A stretch of DNA of 64,000 nt. It comes from Marisalimonas sp016777705. GTDB taxonomy: Bacteria > Pseudomonadota > Alphaproteobacteria > Puniceispirillales > Marisalimonadaceae. Positions 18,265-25,989 of the stretch are shown piece by piece. Location of the stretch: NCBI RefSeq assembly GCF_047717795.1, contig NZ_CP159808.1, positions 1,426,001 to 1,490,000 of the forward strand. Reading direction: 5' to 3'. Every line of letters starts with the position of its first letter. The stretch's first letter is position 1. A model generated the notes under the pieces. That model searched no databases, was not told the origin of the DNA, and worked only from the letters and a program-made list of their open reading frames with translations. A program made the translations under genes and the position numbers.

Positions 18265-19185
18265 ATGAAAATAGCTGTAATTGGAGCTGGTGCGATGGGA
18301 TCTATTTATGCGTCTTTTCTTGCACAAAGTAATAACAACGTTTTGGCAATTGATCTTTGGGAAGATCATATCAAGGCAATTAATTCCAATGGCCTTAGAG
18401 TGTCAGGCTTTAGCGGTGACAAAACTGTCAAAAACATAAAGGTTTCTAGAGACATTAATGACGCTAGAGGATATGACCTTTTCATTATTGCAACCAAAGC
18501 CGCTGGAGTTGGACCAGTTGCGTCAAAACTAAGCAAAATTGTATCTAAAGATTCTATAATTTTAACTATTCAAAATGGATTAGGAGCAGGAGAAAGAATA
18601 GCGTCTTTTATGCCTACAGACAATATACTCCTTGGTGTAGCTCAAGGATTTGGAGCTTCTATGATTGGTCCTGGACATGCACATCACAATAATATGAGTA
18701 TGATTAGAATAGGTGAAATGAATGGAGGCATAACACAAAGGTTAGATAATTTAGTTCAAGTTTGGTGTGATGCTGGATTTAACGCAAAGTCATTTGAAGA
18801 TATTGAACAGTTGATTTGGGAAAAATTTGTATGTAATGTAGCTTGGAGTGGTTCATGCTCCATATTTAAAAAGACGCTTGGCCAAGTCATGGAAAATGAA
18901 TATATGTTTAACATTGCCAAAGGCTGTGCACTCGAGGCAAGAAAGATGGGCGACCTTAGAAAAGTAAACTTTACATTTCACGATACAGTTGATTACATAA
19001 CAGAGTTTGGCAAAAAACTACTTAATTCTAAACCTTCAATGCTTCAAGACATTGAAGCTCATAGACTTTCAGAAATTAATGCTATTAATGGTATGGTCGT
19101 AACTTTAGGAAAAGAACATAATGTTGAAACTCCCTATAATACTGCTGTAAGTTCAATAATTAAAGCACAAGAAGCTGATTATTAA
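18265..19185 (+). CDS. Ketopantoate reductase-like (PanE/ApbA family) oxidoreductase
   Basis: An NAD(P)H-dependent 2-oxoacid reductase-like protein of about 306 residues. It has the Rossmann motif GAGAMGSIYAS, 'FIIATKAAG', 'TIQNGLGAGE' and the catalytic-lysine segment 'WEKFVCNVAWS' in the helical C-domain. ATG 18265 has GGAG eight bases upstream, so an earlier in-frame GTG at 18250 is less likely. PanE makes pantoate for coenzyme A, but the family also contains paralogues with other substrates, and a second, clearly divergent member lies at 32864-33778. Neither can be called PanE with certainty. Confidence 0.8.
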   Translation: MKIAVIGAGAMGSIYASFLAQSNNNVLAIDLWEDHIKAINSNGLRVSGFSGDKTVKNIKVSRDINDARGYDLFIIATKAAGVGPVASKLSKIVSKDSIILTIQNGLGAGERIASFMPTDNILLGVAQGFGASMIGPGHAHHNNMSMIRIGEMNGGITQRLDNLVQVWCDAGFNAKSFEDIEQLIWEKFVCNVAWSGSCSIFKKTLGQVMENEYMFNIAKGCALEARKMGDLRKVNFTFHDTVDYITEFGKKLLNSKPSMLQDIEAHRLSEINAINGMVVTLGKEHNVETPYNTAVSSIIKAQEADY

Positions 19186-19249
19186 CTAATAAGATAGTGT
19201 AATTTGAAACTTGCCTTAATAATAATTATTTAATAAAGTAATTTGAAGC

Positions 19250-19255
19250 TATAAT
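19250..19255 (+). promoter_or_regulatory. Possible -10 element of the cold-shock gene
   Basis: A perfect TATAAT lies 37 bases before the cspA start, leaving a short AT-rich leader. No convincing -35 hexamer is seen at 16-18 bases upstream, so this is a tentative assignment. Confidence 0.35.
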
Positions 19256-19291
19256 AAGCTTTAATTATTTAAGAAAAGAAAAGGAAGAAAA

Positions 19292-19498
19292 ATGGCCACA
19301 GGAACAGTTAAATGGTTCAACCCAACCAAAGGCTATGGTTTTATTGAACCTGAGGGTGGAGATAAAGACGTGTTTGTTCACATCAGTGCAGTTCAAGCTG
19401 CAGGCATGACAACACTTGAACCTGATCAAAAAATTCAATACGAACTAGAAGATGGTCAGAACGGTAAAGTTTCTGCCGGAAACTTAAAAGCAGTATAA
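19292..19498 (+). CDS. cspA: Cold-shock domain protein (CspA family)
   Basis: A 68-residue single cold-shock domain. It contains the nucleic-acid-binding motifs RNP1 (KGYGFIEPEGG) and RNP2 (VFVHISAV) and the opening 'GTVKWFNPTKGYGF'. It binds single-stranded RNA and DNA and acts as an RNA chaperone in the cytoplasm. A strong GGAAG ribosome site precedes the ATG. The leader is short (below about 40 bases if the -10 above is used), unlike the long thermosensor leader of E. coli cspA. It stands alone between panE-like and trpR. Confidence 0.97.
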   Translation: MATGTVKWFNPTKGYGFIEPEGGDKDVFVHISAVQAAGMTTLEPDQKIQYELEDGQNGKVSAGNLKAV

Positions 19499-19543
19499 TT
19501 CTTAAAATTTTTATTTTACACCTCCTTTTTAACTAAAAAGAAA

Positions 19544-19557
19544 ATGTACTAGTACAT
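19544..19557. promoter_or_regulatory. Predicted TrpR operator
   Basis: A perfect 14-bp palindrome, ATGTACTAGTACAT, with centre GTACTAGTAC. This is the half-operator core recognised by E. coli TrpR (symmetrised consensus TGTACTAGTTAACTAGTACA). It sits immediately before and over the first bases of the trpR start codon, so bound repressor would block transcription of trpR-trpE-trpG near its beginning. Only one half-operator unit is present. Confidence 0.75.
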
Positions 19558-19849
19558 GAAAGCAACGCTTTTAATAAAATTATTATCTGAAACCAGCAAG
19601 CCTGAAATGATAAAACTTCTTTTAAAAGCTCTCTTCACAAACAAAGAAATAAAAGAGTTAGAAAATCGTATAAAAATATTTCAATTACTACTTAAAGGAA
19701 AAAAACAAAGAGAGATATCAGAAATTTTAAATGTTGGAATAGCTACCGTTACAAGAGGCGCTAGTGCATTAGAAAACGAAGATATTTTTAAAGTTAATAG
19801 TGAAATTATCCAAATGCTTAAAACAAATAAAATTGATTTAAATGATTAA
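19556..19849 (+). CDS. trpR: Tryptophan-responsive repressor TrpR
   Basis: A 97-residue TrpR-superfamily protein with the helix-turn-helix 'QREISEILNVGIATVTRG' at residues 51-68. Aligned to E. coli TrpR, four tryptophan-contact residues are conserved (T44, R54, T81, R84 correspond to T28, R38, T64, R67); S88 corresponds to Ala71. It lacks the extra N-terminal arm. It is followed, with an 8-base overlap, by trpE and trpG, and a TrpR-like operator lies at its own start. It therefore most likely represses its own operon when tryptophan is abundant. No good ribosome site is visible before the ATG. Confidence 0.85.
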   Translation: MKATLLIKLLSETSKPEMIKLLLKALFTNKEIKELENRIKIFQLLLKGKKQREISEILNVGIATVTRGASALENEDIFKVNSEIIQMLKTNKIDLND

Positions 19850-21236
19850 TAAAAAACCAAACAAAATAATAATCCAAGGAAAACCTAAGTATGTTAAAAT
19901 TGGAGATGAATATGACTTTTTTCAGCTATTTATTAAAATAGAACAAAATTTTAAGAATTGTTTTTTATTTGAATCGTTAGGGGAAGAAAGTAATATTTCT
20001 CGTTATCATATTGTTGGCTTTAATCCAAAGTATATTGTTTATTCTGAACAAAAAGATCAATTAATAATTGAGGATACAAGTAATGGCAAAATAGAAAAAT
20101 ATGTTTGTGATAATCCTTATTATGAATTACGAACAATCATACCACAGAATATAATATCAAGAAAATATGCAGGTGGATTAGTTGGCTTTATCGGGTACGA
20201 TAGTATTAATTTTTTTGAAGATAATTTGAATATAACAAAAAATAACAATTTTGAATCATTTAAATTTGGTGTGTACCTTGACGGCCTAATTTTTGATCAA
20301 ATGACTGGAGAAATATTTTATTATTATTATGAAGATAACAAAATTGAAATTCTGAAGGATATACTGAAACAAACTAATAAATTCAACAAGAATGTAGATT
20401 GTAAATTCATAAAAAATTCTATGACAAAAGAAGATCATAGAAAAGCAGTATTAAAAATTAAAGAAGATATAAAAAATGGCTTGATTTTTCAATGTGAAGT
20501 TGGCTTTAAAAGTCATTATAGAATTAAAGGAAATTTAACAGAAATTTATTCTAAATTACGCTCCCTTAACCCTTCTCCACATATGTATTTTATGAAATTT
20601 GATGATCAAGTCATTATTGGTGCCTCACCTGAACTATTATTTAGACTAAAAAATGGTGAAATGGAAACATTTCCTCTAGCTGGAACAACTAAGAGAGGAT
20701 CAAATAAAGAAGAGGATTTGAAATTAGCTAGGGAGTTGCTTAATGATAGTAAAGAAATAGCAGAACATAACATGCTAGTTGATTTACACAGAAATGATTT
20801 AGGAAGAGTTGCAAAATTTGGAACCGTTAAAGTAAGAAATTTAATGGACATAAAAAAATACTCGCATGTTCAACATATTTCGTCTGAAATTGCAGGCATA
20901 ATTAATGAAAATGAGGATATGTTTTCAGCGTTGGCATCAAACTTTCCTGCAGGCACCCTATCAGGAGCTCCTAAAATTGAAGCAATGAAAATAATAAACG
21001 AAATTGAGGAAGATGGTCGAGGACCATATGGAGGAGCTATTGGTCAATTTGGCTTTAATGGAGATTGTACGTTTGCAATACCTATAAGATCATTATTTAT
21101 CAAAGGTGAAGAAGCTTATGCACAAACTTGTGGAGGAAATGTATACGATTCAGACCCAAATAAAGAATATCAAGAAATAGAAAGAAAGTTAAAAGCAATG
21201 AAAATAGTTCTTAAATCTTTTGAGAATAAAAAATAA
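19842..21236 (+). CDS. trpE: Anthranilate synthase component I
   Basis: A 464-residue chorismate-utilising enzyme that forms anthranilate, the first committed step to tryptophan. The N-domain has 'FLFESLGEESNISRY', in which LFES (42-45) matches the LLES tryptophan-feedback site. The catalytic domain has ELLFRL, 'LAGTTKRG', His345 in SHVQHISSEIAG, PAGTLSGAPK (369-378) and GGNVYDSDP. The feedback motif favours TrpE over PabB. The segment at 215-223 (IFQCEVGFK) differs from the usual proteobacterial IFQVVLSQ. It is shorter than many alphaproteobacterial TrpE proteins and is not fused to TrpG. Confidence 0.92.
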   Translation: MINKKPNKIIIQGKPKYVKIGDEYDFFQLFIKIEQNFKNCFLFESLGEESNISRYHIVGFNPKYIVYSEQKDQLIIEDTSNGKIEKYVCDNPYYELRTIIPQNIISRKYAGGLVGFIGYDSINFFEDNLNITKNNNFESFKFGVYLDGLIFDQMTGEIFYYYYEDNKIEILKDILKQTNKFNKNVDCKFIKNSMTKEDHRKAVLKIKEDIKNGLIFQCEVGFKSHYRIKGNLTEIYSKLRSLNPSPHMYFMKFDDQVIIGASPELLFRLKNGEMETFPLAGTTKRGSNKEEDLKLARELLNDSKEIAEHNMLVDLHRNDLGRVAKFGTVKVRNLMDIKKYSHVQHISSEIAGIINENEDMFSALASNFPAGTLSGAPKIEAMKIINEIEEDGRGPYGGAIGQFGFNGDCTFAIPIRSLFIKGEEAYAQTCGGNVYDSDPNKEYQEIERKLKAMKIVLKSFENKK

Positions 21237-21237
21237 A

Positions 21238-21882
21238 ATGAAGGTATTAATTATAGATAATTATGATTCATTTACTTTTAATTTATATCAATTGTGTGGT
21301 GAAATTCTTAATAAGTATTTAAATCAGCATGATAACGAAGTCATTGTAAAAAGGAATGATGAATTATCAATAACTGATATTAACCAGCTTAACCCAGATA
21401 AAATAATTATATCACCTGGCCCAGGATCTCCTGAACAAAAAAAATATTTTGGTATATGTGGGGATGTAATTTTAGAAAAAGGTCCACTTACCCCAATACT
21501 AGGAATTTGTCTTGGTATGCAAGGCATTGTCAATGCTTATGGCGGTAAAATTATTCATGCTAAACAACCAATGCACGGTAAAGTTTCGTATTTATGCCAT
21601 GACAAACAAGGAATACATAATAATATTCCTCAAAACATTGAAATAATGAGATATCATTCATTAATAGTTGACGTAAAAACACTTCCTGATTGCTTTACTA
21701 TAAATGGAGTTTCGCATGATACAGACTTTGAAAATGTTTTACCTAAATTTAAAGATATAACATCACAAAATGAAATTATGGCAATATCTCACAATTCCTA
21801 TCCAATATATGGAATTCAATATCACCCTGAGTCATTTGGAAGCGAAGGTGGAAAAGAAATATTAAAAAATTTCCTTTTATAA
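21238..21882 (+). CDS. trpG: Anthranilate synthase component II (glutamine amidotransferase)
   Basis: A 214-residue class I amidotransferase that feeds ammonia to TrpE. It starts MKVLIIDNYDSFTFNL and has the nucleophile Cys91 in LGICLGMQ, 'MHGKVS', and the His-Glu pair in 'QYHPESFGSEGGKEIL'. The in-frame upstream TTG (21220) lies inside trpE; ATG 21238, one base after the trpE stop, is the better start. It may also serve PabB for folate synthesis, as in other bacteria with a single TrpG/PabA. trpD, trpC, trpF and trpBA are not in the window. Confidence 0.94.
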   Translation: MKVLIIDNYDSFTFNLYQLCGEILNKYLNQHDNEVIVKRNDELSITDINQLNPDKIIISPGPGSPEQKKYFGICGDVILEKGPLTPILGICLGMQGIVNAYGGKIIHAKQPMHGKVSYLCHDKQGIHNNIPQNIEIMRYHSLIVDVKTLPDCFTINGVSHDTDFENVLPKFKDITSQNEIMAISHNSYPIYGIQYHPESFGSEGGKEILKNFLL

Positions 21883-21898
21883 TTTAGTAAGTAAAAAG

Positions 21899-22873
21899 AT
21901 GAAAACAAAAGTAGTTAAAATATATGAACAGGGATCTATTGATGTTCTTAAATTAGAAGAAGTAGACATTAAAGAACCTAGCGCAAATGAGGTGTTGATT
22001 GAGCATTCTTATGCTGGCTTAAATTTTATAGATATAAATCAAAGAAATGGAACTTACCCCTTAAAAAACCTGCCTACTATAATGGGCATGGAAGCTTCTG
22101 GAAAAATCAAAAAATTAGGAAGCAATGTTACAAAATTTAAAATTGGTGACAAAGTCACTCACTGCATGAACCTCGGTTCTTTTTCACAAATGATGAATTT
22201 AAATGAAAATAAACTTATAAAATTAAAAAATGAAGTTGATCTTAAGATTGCCGCCGCTGCAACTCTTCAAGGATTAACATCCCAATATTTACTTCATCAT
22301 TCATACAAACTAAAAAAAAATAATACTCTACTTATTCATGCTGTCGCTGGTGGTGTTGGCCAAATCCTATGCCAATGGGGAAAAAAGATTGGAGCAAATG
22401 TTATTGGAACAGTAAGTACTGAAGAAAAAGAAAAAATTGCAAAGAAAAATGGCTGTGACTTCACGATTAATTATTTAAAGGAGAATTTTTATGAAAAAGT
22501 TATGGAAATAACAAAAGATATAGGTGTAGATGTTATTTACGACTCTGTTGGGAAAGATACTTTTTTAAAAGGTATAAAATGCCTTGCTCCAAAAGGAAGA
22601 ATAGTTACATTTGGCGTTTCATCAGGACCAATTGAACCTATAAATATAAATACATTAAGATCTTTTTCAGGATCAATTGCAACTGGTGGGTTAAATACAT
22701 ACATCAAAAATAGTGATGAAATGCAAAAAAATGCAGATATGTTTTTTGATATGATAATCAATAAAGACATTAAAATTAATATTGATCACGTTATAAGAAT
22801 AGATGATATCAAAAAAGCTCAATCTCTTTTAGAAAGAAGACTTACAACCGGCTCTGTAGTATTAGATTTTTAA
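21899..22873 (+). CDS. Quinone oxidoreductase-like zinc-independent MDR family protein
   Basis: A 324-residue medium-chain dehydrogenase/reductase of the QorA type. It has 'PSANEVLIEHSYAGLNFID', 'NGTYPLKNLPTIMGMEASG', the nucleotide motif HAVAGGVGQILCQWGKKIGA and 'GVDVIYDSVGKDTFLKG'. The cysteine ligands for catalytic or structural zinc are absent. It would reduce quinones or enals with NADPH in the cytoplasm. It follows trpG by 16 bases and may be read through from the trp transcript; a functional link is not evident. Confidence 0.88.
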   Translation: MKTKVVKIYEQGSIDVLKLEEVDIKEPSANEVLIEHSYAGLNFIDINQRNGTYPLKNLPTIMGMEASGKIKKLGSNVTKFKIGDKVTHCMNLGSFSQMMNLNENKLIKLKNEVDLKIAAAATLQGLTSQYLLHHSYKLKKNNTLLIHAVAGGVGQILCQWGKKIGANVIGTVSTEEKEKIAKKNGCDFTINYLKENFYEKVMEITKDIGVDVIYDSVGKDTFLKGIKCLAPKGRIVTFGVSSGPIEPININTLRSFSGSIATGGLNTYIKNSDEMQKNADMFFDMIINKDIKINIDHVIRIDDIKKAQSLLERRLTTGSVVLDF

Positions 22874-22965
22874 TTTTTTATAATTACATATAAAATAATA
22901 AAGTTTAAGCTTTTATAATATAAGAAAAAATTTAAACGAACTTATTTTGGAGAAACTGTAAATAA

Positions 22966-24069
22966 ATGTTAAATCTTGGATTATTTATGATGCCGTTGCA
23001 TCCAGCAGACAAGGATGTAAGCGTTTCTTATGAAGAAGATAGACAGCTTGTTATTTTAGCAGATAAATTACATTTCACTGAAGCATGGATGGGTGAACAT
23101 TATAGCTCAATTGCAGAGCCAGTAACCTCTCCCCTGATATTTAATGCCTCGTTGATATCAGAAACCACAAATATAAAATTTGGAACAGGTGTTATTTCTT
23201 TACCACAACAACACCCAGCAGTAGTCGCAGGTCAAGTAAGTTTACTTGATCATCTATCTAAAGGCAGAGTTATACTTGGAGTTGGTGCTGGTGGTCTAGT
23301 AAGTGACTGGGAACTTTTTGACAATATGGATGGTCGCACACGTGCCATTACCATGATTGAATCTATAGAGGCAATTTTAAAATTTTGGAGTGATGAGAAA
23401 GATTATAATTATAAGGGTGAATTTCTAGATATTTCTCTTAACAAAAATGTTGTCAGTGAATTAGGTATTGGAAAATTTGTTAAACCATTTCAAACTCCTC
23501 ACCCAGAAATTGCAGTATCTTTAAAAAATCCTAATTCAATGACTGCTAAATTAGCTGGAGAAAAAGGATGGATACCAATTTCAGGCAACTTTGTTGATGC
23601 AAATGATATTGCAACTCACTGGCCTACTTATCAAGAAGCTGCAAATAAAGTAGGAAAAAAACCTTCCTATTGTAAATGGCGTGTTGGGAGAAGTGTGCTT
23701 ATCACTTCTTCAGACTCAGAAGCAAAAGAGATATTAGATAACCCTGAAGGCGTGTTTTCTCATTATTTTCTTTATTTAAATACTGTTTCAAAGCTAGCTT
23801 CTGGCACTTTAGGAAAAGATATTAATCTAAACAAGGAACTTCCAGAAGCCATAACAAAAGCAAAGAACTTAATTATTGTTGGGAACAAAAAAACTGTCAC
23901 AGAAAAATTAATTCAGTTTATTGACCAAGTAGGACCCTTCGGCACATTACTTCTTACAGGACATGATGTTGGCAATTCAAAAAAATTGTGGGAGGATTCT
24001 TTTTCAGAGATGTCAAATTCAATTCAACCAATTTTGTGTAAGTATATAGAACAAAAGTTTAAAATTTAA
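22966..24069 (+). CDS. Luciferase-like (LLM class) flavin-dependent monooxygenase
   Basis: A 367-residue TIM-barrel protein of the bacterial-luciferase family: 'LGLFMMPLHPADKDVS', 'EAWMGEHYSSIAEPVTSPL', 'IKFGTGVISLPQQHPAVVAGQ' and 'GRVILGVGAGGLVSDWELF'. Members use FMNH2 and O2 to oxidise alkanals, sulfonates, terpenes and other small organics. The substrate cannot be named, and an FMN reductase is not encoded beside it. The 92-base upstream gap holds TATAAT at 22914-22919. It converges with the membrane cluster that follows, with only 5 bases between stop codons. Confidence 0.88.
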   Translation: MLNLGLFMMPLHPADKDVSVSYEEDRQLVILADKLHFTEAWMGEHYSSIAEPVTSPLIFNASLISETTNIKFGTGVISLPQQHPAVVAGQVSLLDHLSKGRVILGVGAGGLVSDWELFDNMDGRTRAITMIESIEAILKFWSDEKDYNYKGEFLDISLNKNVVSELGIGKFVKPFQTPHPEIAVSLKNPNSMTAKLAGEKGWIPISGNFVDANDIATHWPTYQEAANKVGKKPSYCKWRVGRSVLITSSDSEAKEILDNPEGVFSHYFLYLNTVSKLASGTLGKDINLNKELPEAITKAKNLIIVGNKKTVTEKLIQFIDQVGPFGTLLLTGHDVGNSKKLWEDSFSEMSNSIQPILCKYIEQKFKI

Positions 24070-24074
24070 ATATT

Positions 24075-24548
24075 TTACTTAGGCATCATCTTCTGAAATG
24101 GAAACCGATAAGTTTTCAAAGTAAATTCGTTATTTCTTGATTTTTTTTCAACTGGATCTTCTTTAACAATTTCACCCATTTGAGGGACACCTGATCTTTC
24201 AGCATTTCTTTTAGCTTGATCTAAAGCTTCTTCATTTTGTTCTGTATGAGGGAATTTAAAAAGCTTATTAATACCGTCTTTTACAGCCCAAAGCACAATT
24301 AATCTCTCACCTTTATCATAAATGACTGCGTGATGTTCATACACAAATTGTTCTGGAGGCCTGTCATACATAGGACGGCCTATAAACTCGTGATTTGTAT
24401 AAAAACTAAGCCATATCGCAATAAATATAATAGGTACTGTAAAAAACCTTTGCCAAATATTTTTTGTAAAAAATGGCAAACAACAAATAGCCCCCGCAAA
24501 CGACCAAATCAACATTAATTGTCCTGTGCTGATTGAAAAATCTAACAT
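24075..24548 (-). CDS. Small membrane protein, third gene of the ExbB/ExbD-like cluster
   Basis: A 157-residue protein not assigned to a family. Two hydrophobic helices (about 8-25 and 33-50) are followed by a soluble domain of about 105 residues: 'PPEQFVYEHHAVIYDKGER', 'LIVLWAVKDGINKLFKFPH', a charged Glu/Lys/Arg helix and a C-terminal 'TLKTYRFPFQKMMP'. Its start overlaps the stop of the preceding gene (TAATG), so it is translationally coupled to the ExbD-like gene and is likely a third subunit of the same complex. Confidence 0.7.
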   Translation of the reverse strand: MLDFSISTGQLMLIWSFAGAICCLPFFTKNIWQRFFTVPIIFIAIWLSFYTNHEFIGRPMYDRPPEQFVYEHHAVIYDKGERLIVLWAVKDGINKLFKFPHTEQNEEALDQAKRNAERSGVPQMGEIVKEDPVEKKSRNNEFTLKTYRFPFQKMMPK

Positions 24549-25168
24549 TACACACCACTCTTTTTTCTTATTACTTCACCATCAATTATAAGCTCGTTCG
24601 TTGGATCAACGTGTACAATACCATTATAATCAACTCTAAATTTAAATGCTGGGAGCTCTTGTCCTTCTTCACTAAAAAATAATTTTTTTGTGTATTCTTC
24701 TTTATAAGGGTTAACTTTTAGTAACCTTACTGTAGCGTGCGTAAGGGGTGCTGGAAATTTTCTTGCATTATAAAAATGAATTGTAACTAAATATGATCTA
24801 GCCTCTGGTGTTCTTATAGCGACAACCTCTCTATTTTCTTTTAAGTAAACTGTTTTACCATTTTGATCCACATAAGTATCATTTACAGTACCTAAATCAT
24901 CTCTTTCTAAATGGATTAATGCGTCATCCGGCCTTCTGAAACTTACTATATGGCCCATATTGTCTTTAACCCAAACATCTAGATCATATGGCTTTTCACC
25001 ATCCCACTCCAATTCTATAAAGTACTCTGCCTTAGGCTTTATTGTTTCTTTTTTAGCTACTGGATTTATTAATAAAAAAGCTAACATAAACAAGAATACA
25101 AAACCTATCAGCATATTGAATAATAGATCTATAAATCCAAAAGAAGATCTGTATCTAGGATCACTCAT
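24548..25168 (-). CDS. ExbD/MotB-like single-span protein with YfaP-like periplasmic domain
   Basis: A 206-residue protein. After a short cytoplasmic N-terminus, one membrane helix (about 11-34, FGFIDLLFNMLIGFVFLF) carries Asp14 near its cytoplasmic end, as in the proton-carrying helix of ExbD, TolR and MotB. The periplasmic part (about 45-200) is beta-rich and begins 'FIELEWDGEKPYDLDVWVKD', reminiscent of DUF2135/YfaP-type beta-sandwich domains. It has neither a TonB/TolA-binding ExbD fold nor an OmpA-type peptidoglycan-binding domain. It overlaps the channel-like gene by 8 bases. The assignment is structural inference only. Confidence 0.6.
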   Translation of the reverse strand: MSDPRYRSSFGFIDLLFNMLIGFVFLFMLAFLLINPVAKKETIKPKAEYFIELEWDGEKPYDLDVWVKDNMGHIVSFRRPDDALIHLERDDLGTVNDTYVDQNGKTVYLKENREVVAIRTPEARSYLVTIHFYNARKFPAPLTHATVRLLKVNPYKEEYTKKLFFSEEGQELPAFKFRVDYNGIVHVDPTNELIIDGEVIRKKSGV

Positions 25169-25619
25169 AATTAGAATTATTCTCTAGAATAACCATTTGA
25201 ATTTTAGTTAATACACTACCAACTAAACCTGCAAGAGTAGTACATAAAGCCGTACTCATTCCCAACGCCATATTAGATATTACTTTTTGGACATTTTCTA
25301 CATTACTAACATCTAAGTTATCAAAAGCAGAACTTAACATTAACAAAAACCCTGCAACTGTTCCAATTAAACCCAGGGTGACCATTGTTTCTGAAGCAAA
25401 CCATATATAATTACTTAATTTATTGTATTCAACGCTTGACTTAAAACTTAAGAAACCTGTTGATATTGATGTTCCAATGAAAATTACTATTATTATAAAA
25501 CTAATCTTAGTTTGATCAGCATCATATAGTTTTTCAAACCATCCATAAGTAAAAATTAAGATTGCGGCAAATGACACAGTAACTACCTGTATCCACCACA
25601 ACAAAAAAGCTTTTGACAA
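25161..25619 (-). CDS. MotA/TolQ/ExbB-like proton channel subunit
   Basis: A 152-residue protein with four hydrophobic helices (about 6-25, 37-58, 74-95 and 115-140). The last two match the MotA_ExbB signature: 'SETMVTLGLIGTVAGFLLML', then 'ALGMSTALCTTLAGLVGSVL', which form the proton path with the partner's Asp helix. It is far smaller than TolQ or MotA and lacks the large cytoplasmic loop. Translation probably starts at TTG 25619, with GGAG about 9 bases upstream. It is the first gene of a tightly overlapping three-gene unit. Confidence 0.7.
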   Translation of the reverse strand: MSKAFLLWWIQVVTVSFAAILIFTYGWFEKLYDADQTKISFIIIVIFIGTSISTGFLSFKSSVEYNKLSNYIWFASETMVTLGLIGTVAGFLLMLSSAFDNLDVSNVENVQKVISNMALGMSTALCTTLAGLVGSVLTKIQMVILENNSNYE

Positions 25620-25823
25620 ATCACATACTCCTTAAAAATATATATTTAACATATTAAAAATCTACAAATATTAATCAAGTACATAAAATGTACTAAGGAT
25701 ATATTTTAATATTATCAATATTGCTAATATCGTTCACTATCTCTATTAATTGGTTTTGTTTTTTTCTCCTAAACATACAGAATTTTTTAAAATTATAATA
25801 AATTCCTGCCTAATCAAAGCCAT

Positions 25824-25897
25824 ATTGTTTCCTAATTATACATAATTATGTTACAATTATGTTAAATCTTTCTATTTTGGAAACAATCATTTTCCAA
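25824..25897. promoter_or_regulatory. Cluster of inverted and direct repeats upstream of the DUF1127 gene
   Basis: ATTGTTTCC (25824-25832) is the exact reverse complement of GGAAACAAT (25879-25887). TTGGAAA (25877-25883) also pairs with TTTCCAA (25891-25897) across a 7-base loop. Between them lie the palindrome CATAATTATG (25841-25850) and two copies of AATTATGTTA (25844 and 25855) spaced 11 bp apart, one helical turn. Together these look like regulator binding sites upstream of the promoter; the protein is unknown. Confidence 0.5.
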
Positions 25898-25931
25898 TTT
25901 GCTATATTCTCTTTGTTATTTTTATTTCGTA

Positions 25932-25937
25932 TATAAT
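25932..25937 (+). promoter_or_regulatory. Possible -10 element of the DUF1127/sRNA transcript
   Basis: A perfect TATAAT lies 53 bases before the DUF1127 start codon and just ahead of the leader hairpin. No clear -35 is seen at 16-18 bases, so control may depend on an activator or on a non-housekeeping sigma factor. Confidence 0.4.
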
Positions 25938-25944
25938 TAACAAC

Positions 25945-25960
25945 GAAGGAATAATCCTTC
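25945..25960 (+). promoter_or_regulatory. Leader hairpin that repeats the terminator stem sequence
   Basis: GAAGGA-ATAA-TCCTTC is a perfect 6-bp stem with a 4-base loop in the presumed 5' leader. The arm ACGAAGGA (25943-25950) is identical to the 5' arm of the distal terminator (26361-26368), so it could pair instead with the terminator's 3' arm (26375-26382). Confidence 0.55.
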
Positions 25961-25989
25961 TTAATTTTATAAAGAAAAGTGAAAAGACG

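Larger units (their letters stand above)
25620..25989. other. 370-base gene-free region between divergent genes
   Basis: No coding sequence was found here. The region must carry divergent promoters for the ExbB-like gene (minus) and the DUF1127 gene (plus). It is very AT-rich and unusually dense in short repeats on the DUF1127 side: inverted repeats with GGAAA/TTTCC arms, an 11-bp-spaced direct repeat, a TATAAT box and a leader hairpin, each listed separately. Confidence 0.7.
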
